Origin: Stutzerimonas azotifigens DSM 17556
GTDB lineage: Bacteria; Pseudomonadota; Gammaproteobacteria; Pseudomonadales; Pseudomonadaceae
Length of the DNA: 64,000 bases
Direction: 5' to 3'
NCBI RefSeq assembly: GCF_000425625.1
Contig: NZ_AUDU01000018.1
Location: forward strand, 62,001-126,000
Below, one piece after another: positions 15,744 through 25,754 of this stretch (the first letter of the stretch is position 1; every line of letters starts with the position of its first letter). The position numbers were made by a program, and so were the translations under genes. The notes beneath the pieces are model-generated. The model saw nothing but the letters and a program-made list of their open reading frames with translations. It did not search any database and had not been told where the DNA came from.

Positions 15744-16760
15744 TCAGGGCTGGCCCATGCCGCCGGAGGCGCCGTACACCTGGCCGGTGGTGTAGCTGGC
15801 CTCGGCCGAGGCCAGCAGCACGTAGACGTCGGCCAGTTCCACCGGCTGGCCGGGGCGGCCCAGCGGGGTGTCCTTGCCGAAGCTCGCCAGGTTCTCCATG
15901 GTCTGCCCGCCGGAGACCTGCAGCGGCGTCCAGAACGGCCCGGGCGCCACCACGTTGACCCGCACCCCGCGTTCGGCCAGCTGCTTGGCCAGGCACTTGC
16001 TGAAGTTGATGATGGCGGCCTTGGTCAGCGAATAGTCGAGCAGGTTGGACGGCGGATCGTAGGCCACCACCGAGGCGGTGTTGATGATGCTGGCGCCGGC
16101 CGGCAGGTGCCCGATGGCCGCCTTGGTCAGCCAGAACATCGCGTACAGGTTGGTCCGAAGGGTCCAGTCGAACTGCTCGGTGGAGATGTCGAGGATCGAC
16201 TCGTGGCTCTGCTGGCGGGCGGCGTTGATCACCAGGATGTCGAGGCCGCCGAGGCCATCCGCCGCGCGCTGCACCATCTCGCGGCAGAAGCCTTCGTCGC
16301 GGATGTCGCCGGGCAGCAGCACGGCCTTGCGCCCGGCGTCCTGGATCAGCCGGGCGACATCCTGGGCGTCCGCTTCCTCGTCGGGCAGGTAGCCGATGGC
16401 GACGTCGGCACCCTCGCGCGCGTAGGCGATGGCCGCGGCCCGGCCGATCCCCGAGTCGCCGCCGGTGATCAGCGCCTTGCGCCCGACCAGGCGCTCGCGT
16501 CCCCGGTAGCTCCGCTCGCCGTGGTCCGGCGGCGGCTGCATCTTCTGCGCGAGCCCGGGCCAGGGCTGCGACTGCTTGTCGAAGGGCGGCTGTGCATGCA
16601 GCTTGCGCGGGTCGCTCAGGGCCGGGCCCTTGCCGCCGGCGGTGGCGCTGCCTGCGCTGCTCTGGGCGAACACCGGGCCGGACAGGCTGGCGGCGGCCAG
16701 GGTGGCGGCCGCGCCCTGCATGAGCCGGCGGCGTGACAGGTCGGGATCGTGGGGGTCCAT
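15744..16760 (-). CDS. Tat-exported SDR family oxidoreductase
   Basis: This 338-residue protein carries a twin-arginine signal (LSRRRLMQGAAATLAAASL ... VFAQSS) followed by a classical short-chain dehydrogenase: NAD(P)-binding TGGDSGIGRAAAIAYA (about residue 98), NAARQQ, a catalytic Ser region NTASVVAYDPPS and YSLTKAA with the Tyr-x-x-x-Lys pair, then VVAPGPFWTPLQ. It resembles YghA-type general-stress SDRs. Export by Tat is reasonable since a folded, cofactor-loaded enzyme would be moved. The substrate is unknown. GGAG precedes the ATG. Confidence 0.88.
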   Translation of the reverse strand: MDPHDPDLSRRRLMQGAAATLAAASLSGPVFAQSSAGSATAGGKGPALSDPRKLHAQPPFDKQSQPWPGLAQKMQPPPDHGERSYRGRERLVGRKALITGGDSGIGRAAAIAYAREGADVAIGYLPDEEADAQDVARLIQDAGRKAVLLPGDIRDEGFCREMVQRAADGLGGLDILVINAARQQSHESILDISTEQFDWTLRTNLYAMFWLTKAAIGHLPAGASIINTASVVAYDPPSNLLDYSLTKAAIINFSKCLAKQLAERGVRVNVVAPGPFWTPLQVSGGQTMENLASFGKDTPLGRPGQPVELADVYVLLASAEASYTTGQVYGASGGMGQP

Positions 16761-16984
16761 GGGCGTCTCCTGTACGGGGGGGCGGTTGGCCTGCCCGCTC
16801 GCGCGCCGGCAGGCCCTCGCAAGGGCTGACTCCACCCCCCCGCACCGCGTTCCAACGGGCCGACCGCTGCCCGCCCTGCCCCGGTGGCTGGCGCCTGACC
16901 GAGATCAATCCTGCCGGCGCCGCGCCTTCCTATACTCGCAGCAGGCGCCGGAATGCCGCGCCCGATCCTGCAAGAGCCCCCTCG

Positions 16985-18607
16985 ATGAACATCCTCAATC
17001 TCGCCTTCCTGCTGCTTCTGGCCGTGGGCCTGAGCCGCGTGCTCGCCCGTGTCGTGCGCCTGCCGCTGCCGATCCTGCAGATCCTGCTCGGCAGCCTGCT
17101 GGCCCTGCCGCCCTTCGGCCTCGAGGTGAGGCTCGACCCCGAGGTGTTCATGCTGCTGTTCATCCCGCCGCTGCTGTTCTACGACGGCTGGAAGATTCCC
17201 AAGCGCGAATTCACCGAGCACGGCACCGAGATGCTGGCGATGTCGCTGCTGCTGGTGCTGCTGGTGGTGGTCCTGGCCGGCTATTTCATCCACTGGCTGC
17301 TGCCGGACATCCCGCTGGCGGCCAGCTTCGCGCTCGCCGCGATCCTCTCGCCCACCGACGCGCTGGCGGTAATCGCCATCGCCCAGGGCCGCCTGCCCCG
17401 GCACATGGCGCACCAGCTGGAGGGCGAGGCGATGCTCAACGACGCCACCGGCCTGGTCTCGTTCAAGTTCGCCTTGGCCGCGGCCATCACCGGCAGCTTC
17501 TCGCTGGCCTCGGTCAGCGCCGAGTTCCTGCTGGTCGCCTTCGGCGGCGTGCTGATCGGCGGCGGCCTGAGCTGGCTGGTGGGCAAGGCCAAGCAGTGGA
17601 TGACCGCACGCCAGCTGTACGATCCGGCGACCTACGTGATGACCATCCTGCTGCTGCCGTTCGCCGCCTTCTACCTGGCCGAGCACGCCGGCATGTCCGG
17701 CATTCTCTCGGCGGTGGCCGCGGGCATGGTGCAGAGCCGGGTGAACATGCTGCCGGTCAAGACCAGCACGCGAATCCTCAACCGCAGCCTCTGGGAAATG
17801 CTCGACTACAGCTTCAACGGGCTGGTGTTCCTGCTGCTCGGCCTGCAGTTCCCGCGCATCGTCGAAGGCGCCCTGAACGGCTCGCAGGCGGCCGGCCACG
17901 GCCTGCCGGGGCTGGTGTTCCACGCCCTGGCGATCACCCTGCTGCTGCTCGCGGTGCGTTTCGCCTTCGTCTATGCCTATCACTGGAGCGCCGGCTACCG
18001 GCGCCGCCGGCACGGCCAGGCGGCACCCGATGCACCGCTGCCGGTGCTCTCGGCGCTGAGCGCGGTGGCCGGCGTGCGCGGCGCCATCACCCTGGCCGGC
18101 GTGCTGTCGGTGCCGCTGACGATCGGCGACACGCCCTTTCCCGGCCGCGAGCTGATGGTCTTCCTCGCCGCGGCGGTGATCGTGCTGTCGCTGCTCGCCG
18201 GCGCGCTGGGCGTGCCCTACGTGCTGCGCTTCCTGCCGCAGGGCGCCGCCGAGGACCACGAAGAGGAGCTGCGCAACGCCAGGCGGCGGGCAACCGAGGC
18301 GGCGGTCGCCTGGCTGGAGGCGCGCACGCAGGCGACGCCGGACAACGAAACCGCGGTGCCGCGAGGCCAGGAGGTGGCGGCGCGCGTGCTGGAAAGCTAC
18401 CGGCTCGACCTGGCGGCGCTGGTCGGCCGGGACGAACCGGCCCGGCAGGCCCGCCGCAGCCAGCTGCTGGAAGCGACCATCCGGCTCGACGCCATCGCGA
18501 TCCGGCGCAAAGCGCTGTACCGCCTGCGCAAGCATGGCGAGATCGACGACCAGACCCTGCAGACACTCATTCGCGAGCTGGATTACGAGGAGGCGGCGCT
18601 GGGCTGA
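16985..18607 (+). CDS. Na+(cation)/H+ antiporter, CPA1 family
   Basis: The 540-residue protein has about 12 membrane segments and then a hydrophilic, partly helical tail (residues about 415-540). CPA1 signatures are FIPPLLFYDGW (about residue 57), ILSPTDALAVIAIA and EGEAMLNDATGLVSFKFALA, which carry the ion-binding Asp of the NhaP/NhaG/YjcE group, and AGVRGAITLAG in a late helix. It exchanges sodium or potassium for protons across the inner membrane. The ribosome-binding site is weak, but the start matches family N-termini. Confidence 0.9.
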   Translation: MNILNLAFLLLLAVGLSRVLARVVRLPLPILQILLGSLLALPPFGLEVRLDPEVFMLLFIPPLLFYDGWKIPKREFTEHGTEMLAMSLLLVLLVVVLAGYFIHWLLPDIPLAASFALAAILSPTDALAVIAIAQGRLPRHMAHQLEGEAMLNDATGLVSFKFALAAAITGSFSLASVSAEFLLVAFGGVLIGGGLSWLVGKAKQWMTARQLYDPATYVMTILLLPFAAFYLAEHAGMSGILSAVAAGMVQSRVNMLPVKTSTRILNRSLWEMLDYSFNGLVFLLLGLQFPRIVEGALNGSQAAGHGLPGLVFHALAITLLLLAVRFAFVYAYHWSAGYRRRRHGQAAPDAPLPVLSALSAVAGVRGAITLAGVLSVPLTIGDTPFPGRELMVFLAAAVIVLSLLAGALGVPYVLRFLPQGAAEDHEEELRNARRRATEAAVAWLEARTQATPDNETAVPRGQEVAARVLESYRLDLAALVGRDEPARQARRSQLLEATIRLDAIAIRRKALYRLRKHGEIDDQTLQTLIRELDYEEAALG

Positions 18608-18663
18608 CCGGAGCCGTTCGGCTTAACCCGAACGGTGGATTCTGCCAGCGGATGCCGGAAAAG

Positions 18664-18689
18664 AAAAAACCCCGCCGAAGCGGGGCTTT
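18664..18689 (-). terminator. Intrinsic terminator of the rsmY-like sRNA
   Basis: On the minus strand: AAAG, stem CCCCGC, loop TTCG, stem GCGGGG, then TTTTTT. It also faces the rightward antiporter gene end, but the T-run is on the minus-strand side only. Confidence 0.85.
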
Positions 18690-18787
18690 GCAGACTGTAA
18701 TTCTGACGTCCTTGATCGTTCGCCATCCTGGCGGCGTTCCTCGTATGGTCCCTTTTTTTCGATTGCGGCTTCCTGCGCGAGGTCCAT
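18664..18787 (-). ncRNA. rsmY: RsmY-type GacA-dependent sRNA sequestering RsmA/CsrA
   Basis: This is an unannotated minus-strand transcript of about 124 nt. It carries six GGA motifs (in ATGGACC, CAGGAAG, AAGGGACC, GAGGAAC, CAGGATGG, AAGGACG) and ends in a strong intrinsic terminator, CCCCGC-TTCG-GCGGGG followed by six T (transcript 3' end about 18664). A -10 TAATCT (18795-18800) and -35 TTCAGG (18818-18823) are 17 bases apart. A GacA box is centred about 66 bases upstream of the inferred start. Repeated GGA motifs titrating RsmA, a GacA box and about 120 nt define the RsmX/Y/Z family. The FadE neighbour recalls the PAO1 rsmY region; RsmY rather than Z is an inference. Confidence 0.8.
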
Positions 18788-18844
18788 GGGTCGCAGATTA
18801 CCGGGGAGCTCCATGCTCCTGAAGCGGCAATCGGCACCGCGTCT

Positions 18845-18862
18845 TGTAAGCCATTTCCTACA
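18845..18862 (-). promoter_or_regulatory. GacA box upstream of rsmY
   Basis: On the minus strand it reads TGTAGG-AAATGG-CTTACA, close to the known GacA upstream activating sequence TGTAAG-N6-CTTACA. The centre is about 66 bases before the inferred start of the sRNA, the usual placement. Confidence 0.8.
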
Positions 18863-18886
18863 AGGGACCCTCCATGGCCCAAGGCT

Positions 18887-18904
18887 TGTAGTCAATGGCT
18901 TACC
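18887..18904. promoter_or_regulatory. Second, degenerate GacA box
   Basis: TGTAGT-CAATGG-CTTACC (plus strand) matches the GacA box at 9 of the 12 arm positions and lies 42 bases (about four helical turns) further upstream of the first box. It may be an auxiliary site. Confidence 0.5.
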
Positions 18905-18996
18905 TGACGCGTAATCCTAGGACTAAGCTGATGGCAAAATCGTTCAGGCCGATGTCGAAATAATTTCAATCTGCTGGCGCGAATCGATTGATCGGC

Positions 18997-20772
18997 TTAG
19001 AACTGCGCGGCCTCAAGCAGGTAAAGCGGCGCGCTGCCGGCCTTCACCGAGGCACCCAGCGAGTGGATGCGCGGCAGCAGGCGGGCGAAATAGAAGCGCG
19101 CCGTGCCCAGCTTGCCGGCGTAGAAATCCTCGTCCTCGCGGCCCAGCGCCGCCTGCGCCATGCGCGCCCACATGTAGGCGTAGGCCGTGTAGCCGAAGGC
19201 GTGCAGGTACTCAACCGAGGCCGCGCCGATCTCGTTGGGGTCATGCCTGGCCTTTTCCAGCACCCAGGCGGTCAGCTCGTCGAGATTGGCCAGCGCCGCT
19301 TCCAGCGGCCCGGTGAACTCCGCCAGCGGCGCGCCGGCCGCGGCGATGAACCCGCGAACTTCCTCGGTGAACGCCTGGTAGAAGGCCCCGCCGCTGCCGA
19401 CCACCTTGCGTCCCACCAGGTCCAGCGCCTGGATGCCGTTGGTGCCTTCGTAGATCTGGGTGATACGGCAGTCGCGCACCAGCTGTTCCTGGCCCCACTC
19501 GCGGATGAAGCCGTGGCCGCCGAAGATCTGCTGGCCGTGCACGGTGGTTTCCAGGCCCATGTCGGTGAGGAAGGCCTTGGACACCGGCGTCAGCAGGGCC
19601 ACCAGTGCCTCGGCGCGCTTGCGCGCGGCCTCGTCCTCGCTGAACTTGGCGATGTCCAGCTGCATCGCGACGTAGGTCGAGAAGGCCCGGCCGCCCTCGT
19701 TCAGCGCCTTCATGGTCAGCAGCATGCGGCGCACGTCGGGGTGCACGATGATCGGGTCGGCGGCCTTGTCGGTGGCCACCGGGCCGGTCGGCGCGCGGCT
19801 CTGGATGCGCTCGCGGGCGTACTCGATGGCGCTCTGGTAGGAGCGCTCGCCGGTGGCCAGGCCCTGGATGCCGACGCCCAGGCGCTCGTAGTTCATCATG
19901 GTGAACATCGCCGCCAGCCCCTTGTTCGGCTCGCCGACCATCCAGCCGGTGGCGCCGTCGAAGTTCATCACGCAGGTGGCCGAGGCCTGGATGCCCATCT
20001 TGTGCTCGATCGAGCCGCAGGACACTGCGTTGCGCTCGCCGAGCGAGCCGTCCTGGTTGACCAGCACCTTCGGCACCAGGAACAGCGAGATGCCCTTGGA
20101 GCCGGCCGGGGCGTCGGGCAGCTTGGCCAGCACCAGGTGGATGATGTTCTCGGTCAGGTCGTGCTCGCCGCCGGTGATGAATATCTTGGTGCCGCTGACC
20201 CGGTAGCTGCCGTCGGCCTGCGGCTCGGCGCGGGTGCGGATCATCCCCAGGTCGGTCCCGGCGTGCGGCTCGGTCAGGCACATCGAGCCGGCCCAGACGC
20301 CGGCATACATGTTCGGCAGGTACTTCTGCTTCAATTCCTCGCTGGCGTGCGCGTAGATCGACAGGCAGGCGCCGGAGGTGAGCATCGGGTAGAGCCCGAA
20401 GGCCAGGCTGGCGGAGTTCATCATTTCCTCGACCTGCGCCGAGATCGCCTTGGGCATGCCCATGCCGCCGTAGGCCGGATCGCCGCCGACGCCGACCCAG
20501 CCGCCCTCGGCGTACAGCCGATAGGCCTCGGGGTAGCCGGCCGGGGTGGTCACCCGGCCGTCCTGCCAGTGGCAACCCTCTTCGTCGCCCGGGCGGTTGA
20601 GCGGGGCGATGGTGTTGCCGGTGATCTTGCCGGCCTCCTCGAGAATCGCCTCGGCGGTCTCGGCATCGACCACCTCGGCCAGCACCGGCACCGACTTCCA
20701 GAGACTCGGGGCGTCGAAAACTTCGTTGAGGAGGAAACGCATGTCGCGCAGGGGCGCCTTGTAATCAGCCAT
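18997..20772 (-). CDS. Acyl-CoA dehydrogenase, long FadE type (paralogue 1)
   Basis: This 591-residue flavoprotein catalyses the first step of beta-oxidation, forming trans-2-enoyl-CoA. Landmarks are MCLTEPHAGTDLGMIRT and FITGGEHDLTENIIHLVLAK in the FAD domain, GQQIFGGHGFIREWGQEQLV and the DCRITQIYEGTNGIQALDL motif of the C-terminal domain. About 590-600 residues with an extra C-terminal domain is the long bacterial type. It is related to the genes at 23834 and 27201 and probably matches PAO1 PA0508 by position. GAGAGG precedes the ATG. Chain-length preference is unknown. Confidence 0.93.
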   Translation of the reverse strand: MADYKAPLRDMRFLLNEVFDAPSLWKSVPVLAEVVDAETAEAILEEAGKITGNTIAPLNRPGDEEGCHWQDGRVTTPAGYPEAYRLYAEGGWVGVGGDPAYGGMGMPKAISAQVEEMMNSASLAFGLYPMLTSGACLSIYAHASEELKQKYLPNMYAGVWAGSMCLTEPHAGTDLGMIRTRAEPQADGSYRVSGTKIFITGGEHDLTENIIHLVLAKLPDAPAGSKGISLFLVPKVLVNQDGSLGERNAVSCGSIEHKMGIQASATCVMNFDGATGWMVGEPNKGLAAMFTMMNYERLGVGIQGLATGERSYQSAIEYARERIQSRAPTGPVATDKAADPIIVHPDVRRMLLTMKALNEGGRAFSTYVAMQLDIAKFSEDEAARKRAEALVALLTPVSKAFLTDMGLETTVHGQQIFGGHGFIREWGQEQLVRDCRITQIYEGTNGIQALDLVGRKVVGSGGAFYQAFTEEVRGFIAAAGAPLAEFTGPLEAALANLDELTAWVLEKARHDPNEIGAASVEYLHAFGYTAYAYMWARMAQAALGREDEDFYAGKLGTARFYFARLLPRIHSLGASVKAGSAPLYLLEAAQF

Positions 20773-20914
20773 CTGAAACCTCTCGGAACGTCACCGACCG
20801 TTGCGGCCGCTTGTGCCTCCGAGTCTAGCCGACACCGAAAAGGGGCCGAAGCGTCCGTTTGTGACCGGCAGGTTTCCTGGCTGTCAGGGCCGCGCGTCAA
20901 ATCCAGCGCGACCG

Positions 20915-21283
20915 CTAGGCCGAGCCGAAGAACTGTTCCGAGGTCAGGTCGTAGAAACGCTCCAGGCGTTCGACCAGCGTTGCGGTCAGGGCGACCTGGC
21001 GCACGCGCTTGTCGTCCTCCATCGCCCGTTCCTCCAGCAGGCCCCCTTCGATGACACGCTGTACGTATTTCACCGCCGTGCGGCGGCTGACGCTGGGCAT
21101 GAAGGCATAGAGGTCGGTCTTGTGCAGGATCCGATCGCGCCGCAGCCACATGTGGATCAGCAGGTCGCAGTAACTCAGGTCGCCGAGCCCCAGGTCGCTG
21201 AACAGCTCGATCCAGATTTCGTCCATGGCGACGATCGCACGGGCGACGCCCTCCCGATTGCGCCTGCTGTTGCTCCTGTTCAC
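20915..21283 (-). CDS. MarR-like winged-helix regulator
   Basis: This 122-residue protein has a MarR-type winged helix: SYCDLLIHMWL, then the recognition helix VSRRTAVKYVQRVIEGGLL and the wing EDDKRVRQVALT. A GTG start at 21283 is chosen because AGAGGA stands 8 bases before it; an in-frame ATG at 21385 would place the reading frame through both operator-like palindromes. It is divergent from the binding-protein gene at 21531, with two identical-core operators between them, so it most likely controls itself and that gene. Confidence 0.8.
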   Translation of the reverse strand: MNRSNSRRNREGVARAIVAMDEIWIELFSDLGLGDLSYCDLLIHMWLRRDRILHKTDLYAFMPSVSRRTAVKYVQRVIEGGLLEERAMEDDKRVRQVALTATLVERLERFYDLTSEQFFGSA

Positions 21284-21316
21284 CGTCGGGTCCTCTGAAG
21301 CGTTCGGATTAAAATA

Positions 21317-21330
21317 GTGCAATTTTGCAC
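21317..21330. promoter_or_regulatory. Operator-like palindrome A (TGCAA-N2-TTGCA)
   Basis: GTGCAA-TT-TTGCAC, a 6+6 inverted repeat 34 bases upstream of the MarR-like GTG. Its core is the reverse complement of palindrome B at 21391-21404, so both are probably bound by the same dimer. Confidence 0.65.
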
Positions 21331-21390
21331 ACTTCGCACTGCGCAGGTGCTCCAGGAACCTGGCCAGGAGAGAGTTCGCGCCCACATTAT

Positions 21391-21404
21391 ATGCAAAATT
21401 GCAT
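21391..21404. promoter_or_regulatory. Operator-like palindrome B (TGCAA-N2-TTGCA)
   Basis: ATGCAA-AA-TTGCAT, a 6+6 inverted repeat with the same core as palindrome A, 74 bases away (about seven helical turns). It sits in an AT-rich stretch where the promoter of the gene at 21531 should lie. Confidence 0.65.
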
Positions 21405-21530
21405 GAAAATAAGCATGTTATAGCCGCTGCCCCGCTTCTGGCACAGCCGTTGCTCGGACCGCCTCCAGGCGCTCATCCGAAGCGCGGAGGGGAACCATCC
21501 CCCCTCCCGCCATCCACCGAGGAACCCGTC

Positions 21531-22592
21531 ATGAATCCGATCCGCTCGCTTCGCCGTTGTGCCGTCATCGCCTGCCTGGGACTGCTGAGCGGCATGCTCC
21601 ACGCCGCCGAACCCTTCCGCCTGGCCTGGACGCTCTATCCGGGCTACATGCCCTGGGATTACGCCCGCAGCGCCGGCATCGTGGACAAGTGGGCCAGGAA
21701 ATACGGCATCGAAATCGAGACCGTACAGGTCAACGACTACATCGAGGCCATCAACCAGTACACCGCCGGCGGATTCGATGCCTGCATGATGGCGACCCTG
21801 GACGCCATGACCATTCCGGCCGCCGGCGGCGTCGACTCCACGGTGGTCGCCGTGACCGATTACTCCAACGGCAACGACGTGATCATCCTCAAGGAGGGCG
21901 ACAGCCTCGAGGACCTTCGCGGCAAGCAGGTCAATCTGATCGAGTACTCGATCTCCCACTACTTCCTCGCCCGCGCCCTGGAAAGCGTCGGCCTGAGCGA
22001 GCGCGACCTGACGCTGGTGAACACCTCGGACGCCGACATGGTGGCGCTCTATGCCCAGCCATCCGTCGAAGCCATGGTGACCTGGAACCCGATGGCCAGC
22101 GACATCCTCGAGCGCGACGACGCCACCAACGTCTTCGATTCGCGCAGGATGCCCGGCGAGCTCACCGACAGCCTGGTCGTCAGAAGCGAAACCCTGGCCA
22201 AACACCCGGAGCTGGGCAAGGCGCTGACCGGCGCCTGGTTCGAGACCCTGGCGATCATGGGCCGGGACGACGCCGAAGGGCGCGCGGCGCGTGAAGCGAT
22301 GGGCATCGCTTCCGGTACCGACCTGGAAGGCTACGAACGGCAGTTGGCGGACACCCACCTGTATGACGAGCCCGCCAGCGTGGCGGCGCTGATGAGCGAT
22401 CGGGCGCTCCAGGATTCCATGGCCAGCATCGCCCGGTTCTCCTTCGACAAGGGCCTGCTCGGCAGCGGCGCCCGCTCGGCCGAGGAAATCGGCATCGCCT
22501 ACCCCGGCGGCCGCATCTGGGGCAATGCCGGAAACCTGAAGCTGCGCTTCGACGACAGCTATGTACGCCAGGCCGCCGCCGGCCAGCTATGA
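21531..22592 (+). CDS. ABC-type nitrate/sulfonate/urea-like substrate-binding protein, orphan
   Basis: This 353-residue periplasmic protein has a Sec signal (VIACLGLLSGMLHAAEPF) and the SsuA/TauA/NitT-like fold: FRLAWTLYPGYMPWDYARSA, ALDAMTIPAAGGVDSTVV, EGDSLEDLRGKQVNLIEYSI. Overall it looks like binding proteins annotated as putative urea or amidine carriers. No permease or ATPase gene is adjacent; the next gene encodes an oxygenase. GAGGA stands before the ATG. It must borrow a transporter, or act as a sensor. The ligand is unknown. Confidence 0.82.
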   Translation: MNPIRSLRRCAVIACLGLLSGMLHAAEPFRLAWTLYPGYMPWDYARSAGIVDKWARKYGIEIETVQVNDYIEAINQYTAGGFDACMMATLDAMTIPAAGGVDSTVVAVTDYSNGNDVIILKEGDSLEDLRGKQVNLIEYSISHYFLARALESVGLSERDLTLVNTSDADMVALYAQPSVEAMVTWNPMASDILERDDATNVFDSRRMPGELTDSLVVRSETLAKHPELGKALTGAWFETLAIMGRDDAEGRAAREAMGIASGTDLEGYERQLADTHLYDEPASVAALMSDRALQDSMASIARFSFDKGLLGSGARSAEEIGIAYPGGRIWGNAGNLKLRFDDSYVRQAAAGQL

Positions 22593-22660
22593 ACACACGG
22601 CTGCCGGGACGCCTCCATCGGTAGCCGAGCGGTTTTCACCCGCCGCCACAGGACCAGACA

Positions 22661-23701
22661 ATGAGCAGAACCTTCACACAAATTCCGGTGCTGGATATCG
22701 GCCCGCTGCTGGCCGGGGTACAGCACCCGGGTTATCTGGCCACCGTCCGCGCATTGGCCGAGGCCGCGCACGAGGTGGGCTTCATGCAACTGGTCGGCCA
22801 CGGCCTGGAAGCGCAGCAGGCGCGCCTGCTGGAGGTGACCCGGCGGTTCTTCGCCTTGCCCGAGGCGGAAAAGCGGAAGATCTACATCGGCCATTCGAGC
22901 AACCACCGCGGCTACGTGCCCTTCGGCGAGGAAATCATGGCCTCGGGGCAGCCGGATACCAAGGAAGCCTTCGACCTGTCGATCGATCTGCCGCCGGACC
23001 ATCCCGCCGTGCTGGCCGGCACGCCCCTGCTGGGCCCCAACCAGTGGCCCGAGCTGGACGGCTTCAGGGAAACGGTAACGGCCTACTACGACGCCGCGTT
23101 CGCCCTGGGCAAGGTGGTATTCAGGGCGTTCGCCGTGGGGCTCGGGGTCGATCCCGAGCTGTTCCTGCAGAAGGTGAACGTCCCGCCGTCGCAACTGCGG
23201 CTCCTGCATTACCCTCACAACGCGGACGCCGTGGACCGTCCCGGCATCGGCGAGCACACCGACTACGAGTGCTTCACCCTGCTCAAGCCCACGGCGCCGG
23301 GGCTGGAGGTGTTCAGCCCGGACGGAAACTGGATTCCGGTTCCCTATCGAGAGGACGCGCTGGTGCTGAACATCGGCGATCTGCTCGAACTCTGGACCGA
23401 CGGCTACTACGTGGCGACCAGCCACCGGGTCAGGCAGGTCAAGGAGGAGCGCTATGCGTTTCCGCTGTTCTTCACGGTGGACTACGAAACCGAAGTCGCG
23501 CCCCTGGAGGCCTTCCGGAAAAGCGACGCGGTCAAGCCCCTCAGGTCGGGCGACCATCTTCTCGCGCAGGTCATGCAAAGCTTTCGCTACCAATTGGAAC
23601 GCCTGGAAAAGGGCGAGCGCAAACTCCCCGAGGGCGCACGGCCTTACTACTCCCTTGGCCGCGAGGCGGGCGCGACGGAAGCCGGCCGTGGCGCTTGCTA
23701 A
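22661..23701 (+). CDS. Isopenicillin-N-synthase-family Fe(II)/2-oxoglutarate oxygenase
   Basis: The 346-residue protein has the family N-terminal IPVLDIGPL and VGFMQLVGHGLE, metal ligands in GEHTDYECFTLL (His and Asp, about residue 199) and in TSHRV (His, about residue 254), and RYAFPLFF, where the Arg normally holds the cosubstrate carboxylate. The usual Ser two places after that Arg (RxS) is Ala here. Substrate unknown; fungal-type penicillin synthesis is not suggested. It follows the binding-protein gene by 68 bases on the same strand, so the two probably form one transcript under the MarR-like regulator. Confidence 0.85.
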   Translation: MSRTFTQIPVLDIGPLLAGVQHPGYLATVRALAEAAHEVGFMQLVGHGLEAQQARLLEVTRRFFALPEAEKRKIYIGHSSNHRGYVPFGEEIMASGQPDTKEAFDLSIDLPPDHPAVLAGTPLLGPNQWPELDGFRETVTAYYDAAFALGKVVFRAFAVGLGVDPELFLQKVNVPPSQLRLLHYPHNADAVDRPGIGEHTDYECFTLLKPTAPGLEVFSPDGNWIPVPYREDALVLNIGDLLELWTDGYYVATSHRVRQVKEERYAFPLFFTVDYETEVAPLEAFRKSDAVKPLRSGDHLLAQVMQSFRYQLERLEKGERKLPEGARPYYSLGREAGATEAGRGAC

Positions 23702-23833
23702 GGTCGAAGCCACGCCGGACAGTCGCCTTACACCCCACCGTCGTACCGGGCCAGGCCGGTACCCGGCGGGGCAACGCCCGGGCATCGCCGTGGCGCGCGC
23801 GGTCAGGCCGCCGCCAGTTTTTTCCGCAGGCGA

Positions 23834-25633
<1,800 letters not shown>

Positions 25634-25754
25634 GGGTGCATCTCCTGGAATCGGGCGCGTGCGGCGCGGGTCGAGGAGGCGAAGCTAGCGACGGCGGGAG
25701 GCGATCAACAACGACATTGCGGGCGCTGAATGCGCCGTCATAAGTGCCGTCCGG

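Noticed and set aside
21284..21385. Longer MarR-like protein from ATG 21385
   Set aside because: The extra 34 residues run through an operator-like palindrome and lack a ribosome-binding site, whereas GTG 21283 has AGAGGA in place.
22661..23701. Beta-lactam biosynthesis
   Set aside because: Family name only; no ACV synthetase or acyltransferase, and such oxygenases are widespread in bacteria with other roles.
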